From Clostridia bacterium (GTDB lineage Bacteria; Bacillota; Clostridia; Christensenellales; DTU072): 37,353 nt of DNA. Below the pieces are notes generated by a model. The model was not told the DNA's origin. It did not search any database and saw only the letters and a list, made by a program, of their open reading frames with translations. The DNA is taken from NCBI GenBank assembly GCA_028701415.1, contig JAQVQU010000002.1, forward strand, positions 1-37,353, written 5' to 3'. The position numbers were made by a program, and so were the translations under genes. This document shows, in pieces, positions 32,075 through 37,353 of this stretch (its first letter is position 1; every line of letters starts with the position of its first letter).

Positions 32075-32095
32075 ATCATTTCCTCCGTTTTCTAT

Positions 32096-32124
32096 ATTAT
32101 ATATTCTTTTATATTCTTCGTAAA
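32096..32124 (-). promoter_or_regulatory. Candidate promoter of the lemA-DUF2207 unit
   Basis: On the minus strand a consensus -10 TATAAT (32096-32101) stands 17 bp from TTTACG (32119-32124). Transcription would start about 12-15 nt before lemA, just upstream of its GGAGG. The -35 is a partial match. Confidence 0.5.
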
Positions 32125-32205
32125 GAATCTGAATTATTAAGATTAAAGGGGTTCAATCATTTATAATACATTTTTCTTTTTTATACTCTTCTATAAATTA
32201 AATAA

Positions 32206-32234
32206 TGGACATCAATTTCTTCTTATGCTATACT
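32206..32234 (+). promoter_or_regulatory. Promoter of the tRNA-Cys/tRNA-Leu pair
   Basis: A -35 TGGACA (32206-32211) and a -10 TATACT (32229-32234) are 17 bp apart, 15 nt before tRNA-Cys. Confidence 0.7.
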
Positions 32235-32249
32235 ACACAAGTACGAAAT

Positions 32250-32323
<74 letters not shown>

Positions 32324-32330
32324 TTAATTG

Positions 32331-32417
32331 GCCGTTATGGCGGAATAGGCAGACGCAAGGGACTTAAAATCCCTCGATGGCAACATCGTGTCGGTTCAAG
32401 TCCGACTAACGGCACCA
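32331..32417 (+). tRNA. tRNA-Leu, anticodon UAA
   Basis: Class II tRNA of 87 nt: acceptor GCCGTTA/TAACGGC, anticodon stem AGGGA/TCCCT with loop CTTAAAA giving TAA, a long variable arm (CGATG-GCAA-CATCG), T arm TCGG-TTCAAGT-CCGA, discriminator A and encoded CCA. It decodes UUA, the main leucine codon in AT-rich genomes. Confidence 0.96.
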
Positions 32418-32420
32418 AAA

Positions 32421-32450
32421 AAAACCACTGAGGAATCAGTGGTTTTTTTT
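32421..32450. terminator. Bidirectional terminator after tRNA-Leu
   Basis: A hairpin ACCACTGA-GGAA-TCAGTGGT with eight T on the plus-strand side and eight A before it, so it works in both directions. It terminates the tRNA pair and, from the other side, the tandem phosphoesterase gene that ends at 32470. Confidence 0.9.
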
Positions 32451-32469
32451 AGTAATTAAATATTTCAAA

Positions 32470-35400
32470 CTAACGTTTCTTAAAACTCAATAATACTAAA
32501 ACAAATCCTATAGAAAATGCTACTGAAACTCCTAAAGAAACAAATAGACTCTTAAGACTTAGTCCTCCCAGCTTTCGTATTTCAATTGCTTTATTATTCT
32601 CTAAATCGTAACTGTAACCTTTATAAAATAAATTTTCGCCATCAAAAGAAAGTTTCCCAAATGAAGGATTATCTAAAGTTGGATTATGGATTGTCTCTCC
32701 AAATTCCAAGGGTATTTCATCATTTTTCATGTATTTATAATATTTATCTCCTAATGTTCCTAAGGTTACATAAAAAACCCCTGGTCCATCTACTAATTCT
32801 TTACCAAGATTCTCATTGTCAACAATATTCCCTTCCCCATCAAGATAATAGCTTTCCGAATATGTATGGTCGTGTCCCTGAAATACAATCGAAACATCAT
32901 TATCAAAAAATACAGAGGGAAGTTCTGTTCTTATTTCAATTACATCTGAATCCATGCTATGTGAGCCTGCTGAATAAGGGCCTTTGTGCATAATAATAAC
33001 TTTCTTTTTATCTGTACTCTGCAAATCTTGAATCATCCAATTATATTGTTCACCATCTATTGTGGAAACAGAAGGGTCATTTGTGTTAAGAACAGTAAAA
33101 TGCACTCCACTATAATCAAAGCTATAATACATACCTAATTTACTTTGACTATATGATTGACTAAAATTGTAGTGCCAAGCCCCATAATTGTACTCGGTGT
33201 CCCATATTAGTTGTGAATTTGAACTTATATCTAAATAATCTGAAGGAATTTTTGCAACAGGCCCCTCATAAATATGTTCTTCATGATTTCCTAGAGCATA
33301 TATACTTGTCGTATTCGCCCAAAAATCTCCCATGTTATTTAAAAGAAAATCCCAGTGTTTGTTGTTTTTTGAATTATCAACACTATCTCCACAGTTAATT
33401 ACAAAAGGATACCCTGAAGGGAATATATCATCTATATTTTCTATAACACTTCTTGCCTTCGAGTAAGTTCCTTGAGAATACCCTTGTAAATCTGAAATTA
33501 GTAATACATCAAATTTAAAATCATCCTCCAAAGGGGCCGTAGAGAAAGTGTAGACAGGGCTCCAAAGATTTTGAGTTTTATCGCCCACTCTATAAGAATA
33601 CATTTTCCCTGGTTCAAGTCCAGTAACACTCAAAGTATGCCTTCCAACCTCAATATCCATCATCATGGCAAATATTCCTGCGTCAATGCTTGGCGATGTT
33701 GTCGCATAATGTTGAAATTGACCATTGTTCTCAAGTTTTAAGGAACTGTTGAATTCTTCGGACGACAAACTTCCCTTTACATACTGTATAGTAGTGCCTG
33801 TAATCCTTCGATCTGTAAACCAAGTAAAATTTTTAGAGGTAGTTGGCTCATCCCCATAATTTACCGTAAGCATACTTGGGAGCATCCCATTTTCTATAGT
33901 TGGAATCACTTCAGTTTCGCCAGATATATAACTAATTTCATCTCCGGGAATTATTGAATGAATTGTCCATTCGGTTGAATTTCCGTCAGGATAATCATCA
34001 GAACTAAAAGAGAGAATAATCGAATAAGCAATTTCCCCAAGTCCAGTGTATATACTATCCGTTACATAGCCTCCTATCAAATTTCTTACTGTATCATAAG
34101 CATTATCTTCAAAATTAATATTTGTTATTAATTCTGGAATTGATTCAGAAAGTAAGCCTAGTTTTGGTACAATTGCCCTTAAATATTCATATAAATCAAA
34201 ACGAGCTATATCAAAGTCTTTCCTTTTAGAAGTAGTCATTAAGTAAATAGTTGAAAGTAGTTCTTCGAGGCCTTCTTTCTCAGATTCTATGAGCCCTATT
34301 GACAAATCTATAGGTTCAGATAAAATAGGCATAATCAATCCAAGCAAACCATCATTTTCATCAAGTAATCTGTTTAGTAATTCCTTCACCAAGGCCCCAT
34401 TCCTTAGGGATTCAATGGCCTTTTCATACTCAGAATAAGGCTGTCCCATATATTCAATGTAGGGTTCATTCCCAATTTGATGTCCAGTGTAGGCAAACAT
34501 AATGGCGTTAAAAAAAGATATGTCGGTATCTCCCAGTTTAAGATTGATAATATCATAAATTAATTCTGTTGCTTTACCCGAAATTTTTGCACCTAGAACC
34601 GAGTTAGCTATTCCTTCTTCTATGTCGTAAAAATCTCCTTCTATGTCATTAGGAAAAACATAATCACTTAATGCTTTCTCCTCAATATGTCTAATAATAT
34701 TATTAACAAGAGTAGCTACTGGCAAACTTCCAACAAACTGGCCCGCCCCCGAACTATCTAGTATTTCAGCAAGCATACCCCCTGCCCCTGAAATAAAGTC
34801 TGGATTAATATATAAAAATCTTAAACTTTCCACTATTGAATAAAAAAGCTTATGAACCGCATAATCACCGCAATCTAAACATATATATTCGCTGCCTCTT
34901 TTTTCAATAAATTGTCTAAGATCATTAAAATCTAGATAATAAGACCAAGGTTCATTTAGACTCGAGGCCTCTGTTTCAGTTAATAAAAAACCATCCTCAA
35001 ATAAACGAGAAAAATCAGCTTCTACCATTTTTAAGAGGATACTACTAAAATTTTCAGCATACTTATTCCCAACATTTCCCCTTTCAATTTTCGCAATCCT
35101 AAATGCTCCTTCATAACCCGAGGAAGACCCCGTTTGTGTATCTGTTATGGGATTTCCTTCATAAGAAACATGGGATATAACATCGTGAGCATGCATATGT
35201 CCTGTAAATGAATATCTAAATCCATTGTCTGCAAGAAAGTCGGCTGATTCCCTCCATTTGTACAAAGTAAAATCTTTAAGAATCGAATCTTGCATAGAAA
35301 AATGAGGTAAAACATTATGATGCATCACTGCGATCTTTAGATAATCTTCATTTTGAGGTAAATTAATGATCCAATCTTTTGATTCTTGGAAAATTTTGCC

Positions 35401-36243
35401 ACCTGCAACATGCCCTCTTTGTTCATCAGAGACCTCCTCATCTAAGCAAAGAAAACTTATTCTTTCTTCCTCATCCATTGCATAATAAGATAATTCAGAG
35501 GGTAAATAATCTTCATCTATGTCTCTATTAAGTTCTATTTGATAAGAAAATTGAAGAGTACTAGCATTTTGGCTAATTACATAATACTTTCCTGCCGAAG
35601 GAGTGAAAGATAAATTATCAAAGATTATTCTATCTTCATTTGCTTGATAATATGCATCTAGCTGCTCAATTGTATAATCAGGCATGCCCAAACCTGAATA
35701 TAGATATGAAAAATCCATTCTATTAATATTTAGGGCTTTTCCAACAAGTTGTTCATAAAATTTGCGTGATATAGCATCTGGATTATGTAAATCGTGGTTT
35801 CCTGGTGTGCAAAATATCTGAAAATCCGGATTAGTTTCTCTAATTGAGTTTTGCAATTCCCTAAGCATATTAGAAATTTCATAATGAGATTGAATTTCTC
35901 CATCAAGAGTAATGTCGCCAGAGACAACAAGATAATCAAGCTCGATTATTTGATTTTGAAAAGAAGCATTTTCAATGTTTTCCAAGGTTTGTTCTACCAT
36001 CATTTGGTTTTCTACAAGTAATTTTGTAGCTCCTATCACTTCTTTATTAAAAGAAAGAGAGTCTCCTTTATCACAATAATTCAAGGGGTAATAATGCGGA
36101 TCCGTTAAATGACCAATCATAACAAAATCATCCCTAACAAAACTATCCCCTGCCCCTGCGGAAAAACTTGCCACAGTAGAAAATAATAATAAAAACGAGC
36201 TAATAACTATTAAAAGTAAGACGATAATTATTCTTTTTTTCAT
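32470..36243 (-). CDS. Exported tandem metallophosphoesterase with C-terminal membrane anchor
   Basis: A 1257-residue surface protein with two phosphoesterase domains. Residues 1-31 are a signal peptide ending near ASFSAGAG. Domain 1 (about 40-360) has all metal-ligand blocks: GHLTDPHY, SGDITLDG, PGNHDLHN, MHHNVLPH and TGHMHAHD. A long helical region of no recognised family spans about 400-740. A fibronectin-like domain (about 780-900, ending MYSYRVGDK) precedes a purple acid phosphatase-like domain at 908-1190 with ISDLQG, CGDSVDNS, LGNHEEH, MHKGPYSAGSH and QGHDHTYSES. The usual GDLxY tyrosine is absent. A TM helix at about 1230-1252 ends in FKKR. GAGGGG precedes the ATG. Probable role is extracellular phosphate release; substrate unknown. 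Confidence 0.85.
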   Translation of the reverse strand: MKKRIIIVLLLIVISSFLLLFSTVASFSAGAGDSFVRDDFVMIGHLTDPHYYPLNYCDKGDSLSFNKEVIGATKLLVENQMMVEQTLENIENASFQNQIIELDYLVVSGDITLDGEIQSHYEISNMLRELQNSIRETNPDFQIFCTPGNHDLHNPDAISRKFYEQLVGKALNINRMDFSYLYSGLGMPDYTIEQLDAYYQANEDRIIFDNLSFTPSAGKYYVISQNASTLQFSYQIELNRDIDEDYLPSELSYYAMDEEERISFLCLDEEVSDEQRGHVAGGKIFQESKDWIINLPQNEDYLKIAVMHHNVLPHFSMQDSILKDFTLYKWRESADFLADNGFRYSFTGHMHAHDVISHVSYEGNPITDTQTGSSSGYEGAFRIAKIERGNVGNKYAENFSSILLKMVEADFSRLFEDGFLLTETEASSLNEPWSYYLDFNDLRQFIEKRGSEYICLDCGDYAVHKLFYSIVESLRFLYINPDFISGAGGMLAEILDSSGAGQFVGSLPVATLVNNIIRHIEEKALSDYVFPNDIEGDFYDIEEGIANSVLGAKISGKATELIYDIINLKLGDTDISFFNAIMFAYTGHQIGNEPYIEYMGQPYSEYEKAIESLRNGALVKELLNRLLDENDGLLGLIMPILSEPIDLSIGLIESEKEGLEELLSTIYLMTTSKRKDFDIARFDLYEYLRAIVPKLGLLSESIPELITNINFEDNAYDTVRNLIGGYVTDSIYTGLGEIAYSIILSFSSDDYPDGNSTEWTIHSIIPGDEISYISGETEVIPTIENGMLPSMLTVNYGDEPTTSKNFTWFTDRRITGTTIQYVKGSLSSEEFNSSLKLENNGQFQHYATTSPSIDAGIFAMMMDIEVGRHTLSVTGLEPGKMYSYRVGDKTQNLWSPVYTFSTAPLEDDFKFDVLLISDLQGYSQGTYSKARSVIENIDDIFPSGYPFVINCGDSVDNSKNNKHWDFLLNNMGDFWANTTSIYALGNHEEHIYEGPVAKIPSDYLDISSNSQLIWDTEYNYGAWHYNFSQSYSQSKLGMYYSFDYSGVHFTVLNTNDPSVSTIDGEQYNWMIQDLQSTDKKKVIIMHKGPYSAGSHSMDSDVIEIRTELPSVFFDNDVSIVFQGHDHTYSESYYLDGEGNIVDNENLGKELVDGPGVFYVTLGTLGDKYYKYMKNDEIPLEFGETIHNPTLDNPSFGKLSFDGENLFYKGYSYDLENNKAIEIRKLGGLSLKSLFVSLGVSVAFSIGFVLVLLSFKKR

Positions 36244-36309
36244 ATAAACCCCTCAAGAATATAAAATTAGCGATCAAGCAACCAAAAAGATACAGTAAAA
36301 CCATTTGAA

Positions 36310-36345
36310 ATTATATTATACAATATATAATCTAGTCAAACTAGA
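36310..36345 (-). promoter_or_regulatory. Promoter with perfect inverted repeat upstream of the tandem phosphoesterase
   Basis: On the minus strand a -35 TTGACT (36334-36339) and a -10 TATAAT (36310-36315) are 18 bp apart. A perfect dyad TCTAGT-TTG-ACTAGA (36331-36345) covers the whole -35, the position of a classical repressor site. The rest of the 163-bp gap shows nothing else clear. Confidence 0.5.
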
Positions 36346-36406
36346 CAAATTAAAAAAGGAAGTCGACAATAGGAATCAAAATAAAACAATTTTTTAACAT
36401 AAAAAA

Positions 36407-37353
36407 CTATATCAATTTTCTTCTAAAAAATATTAACACAAATGATAGTATTAAACATACCGAGAAAGAAACAAAACAAGCCATAACTATCCAAACCCAA
36501 ATGGTCTCAACAAATGACATCTGTGATCCTTCCTCTGTCAAGAAAAGATATAGTTCGGCATTGGAAAAATGCGTGGATACTCTAAAGTAATTAATTCCTT
36601 CTTCTTGATTTAATTTTTGAGGAACGTTTTCATCATTAATGCCAATTACTATGATATTTTTTTGATGATTACCACCAGAAAAATTAAAAATTAATGGAAC
36701 CTTTGGGGTAGATAAAGAGCCATTAACTCTCAACTCATACTCAACCTTGTATACTGAATTATATAAATGATTTTGGATTAAGCCCTGAAAAGAATCAATT
36801 ATAGGGTTGTTATACACAACTTTGGATATATTCAGAGAAAGATTTACTTCATCTCCTTTGATACAACTAACAGTGTTTTCGTCTAAGTTAATACAGGAGA
36901 CATCGCCTATAAATGCTCCTTCATTTTCCACATCAAACGAGAAAAATGCCCCTAATATAGCCTCTTTATATATCGCCCACTGGTTAACAAATAAATTATA
37001 ATCTGAAATCCTTTCATCTACATTTTCTGTTGATAAAAAAGTATAATAAACACGATCTATTGCCGTCTGTAAAGCTTCAGTTTGATTTGCGTTAATCGTT
37101 TCAGTATATTCTATAATATTATTTTGAGCTTGGACTAAATATTGATGTATGTTAAGGGATAGCCCGCTTGGGTAAAGCAAATTAAACCCATCTGGGGATA
37201 ATTGCGTATATTTACCAAGTAAACCAAGAGTAATATTTCCAACATTGTCTTCTGCAACATAATAGTAATAACCAGTATCAGTCAATTGAAAATTAATTAG
37301 TTCATTTTCAGCAGGAAAATCAAAGTCTTTAACGAAAGTATAGCCTGTTCTTA
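36407..37353 (-). CDS. Membrane-anchored surface protein, C-terminal part (5' end outside the window)
   Basis: The frame is open to the right edge; a TTG at 37285 is an internal codon, because residues further upstream (RTGYTFVKDFDFPAENE) continue in the same frame. The visible 315 or so residues include a tyrosine-rich YYYYVAEDNVGNIT strand of the type found at the ends of Ig-like repeats, then a helical stretch of about 70 residues, then a second beta-rich domain. One TM helix at about 30 to 8 residues from the C-terminus is followed by FFRRKLI. There is no LPXTG signal. It precedes the tandem phosphoesterase gene by 163 bp. Family not recognised; likely very large given the repeats upstream. 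Confidence 0.65.
   Translation of the reverse strand, partial: RTGYTFVKDFDFPAENELINFQLTDTGYYYYVAEDNVGNITLGLLGKYTQLSPDGFNLLYPSGLSLNIHQYLVQAQNNIIEYTETINANQTEALQTAIDRVYYTFLSTENVDERISDYNLFVNQWAIYKEAILGAFFSFDVENEGAFIGDVSCINLDENTVSCIKGDEVNLSLNISKVVYNNPIIDSFQGLIQNHLYNSVYKVEYELRVNGSLSTPKVPLIFNFSGGNHQKNIIVIGINDENVPQKLNQEEGINYFRVSTHFSNAELYLFLTEEGSQMSFVETIWVWIVMACFVSFSVCLILSFVLIFFRRKLI

Noticed and set aside
37283..37285. TTG as the start of the gene at the right edge
   Set aside because: The frame is open and plausible protein sequence continues to the window edge with no ribosome binding site before the TTG, so the gene is simply cut off.

Overview
The window is about 37 kb of AT-rich DNA from a Bacillota-type genome, most likely an uncultured Clostridia-like lineage. 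The evidence is the gene order (rpsB-tsf-pyrH, tig-clpP-clpX-engB, mraZ-rsmH...ftsA-ftsZ-nrdR), a class A-type RNase P RNA (Bacilli and Mollicutes normally carry class B), strong Gram-positive Shine-Dalgarno sites, lipoprotein signals, a rubrerythrin and an ECF riboflavin S-component. UGA is a normal stop (mraZ and ribU end with it). Apart from rqcH and three tRNA genes, everything reads on the minus strand.

Layout, left to right. 1-2.5 kb: end of a translation operon, rpsB-tsf-pyrH and the first codons of a further gene. rpsB has its own promoter and a leader with a possible pseudoknot over its ribosome binding site. 2.5-7.3 kb: rarA, rubrerythrin, ruvX, a DUF1292 gene, a cyclophilin lipoprotein and an MBG/Ig-like membrane-anchored surface protein, tightly packed. 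7.3-7.65 kb: rnpB with promoter and terminator. 7.7-12.9 kb: a very compact division cluster, mraZ-rsmH-(158 aa)-(79 aa)-ftsA-ftsZ-nrdR, with a promoter overlapped by two MraZ-like boxes. No murein synthesis gene lies where ftsL, ftsI, murEFDGC, mraY and ftsW usually are; two unrecognised single-TM proteins occupy the place. 13-17.6 kb: tig-clpP-clpX-engB-metallophosphoesterase, closed by a terminator. 17.6-19.3 kb: rqcH, divergent from tig, so ribosome quality control sits next to the trigger factor and ClpXP genes.

19.3-29.2 kb: one nearly gapless set of ten genes that appears to start with a large STAND/SARP-like regulator and continues with an rRNA-type methyltransferase, an RluA-family pseudouridine synthase, nth, obgE, a nadD-yqeK fusion, rsfS, ribU, tsaE and a tsaB-rimI fusion. 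The theme is ribosome maturation and tRNA t6A modification. 29.4-32.4 kb: tRNA-Gly(CCC), a LemA/DUF2207 pair, then tRNA-Cys and tRNA-Leu, with two bidirectional terminators separating opposing units. 32.4 kb to the end: a 1257-residue exported protein with two metallophosphoesterase domains and a C-terminal membrane anchor, and the 3' part of another membrane-anchored surface protein.

Most genes are recognisable housekeeping functions. The most unusual parts are the murein-gene-free division cluster with a degenerate FtsA and two unknown membrane proteins, the STAND/SARP regulator with a damaged P-loop at the head of a translation operon, the rpsB leader, and several extracellular proteins held by a C-terminal TM helix rather than a sortase signal. 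All calls come from reading motifs by eye; no database search was run.
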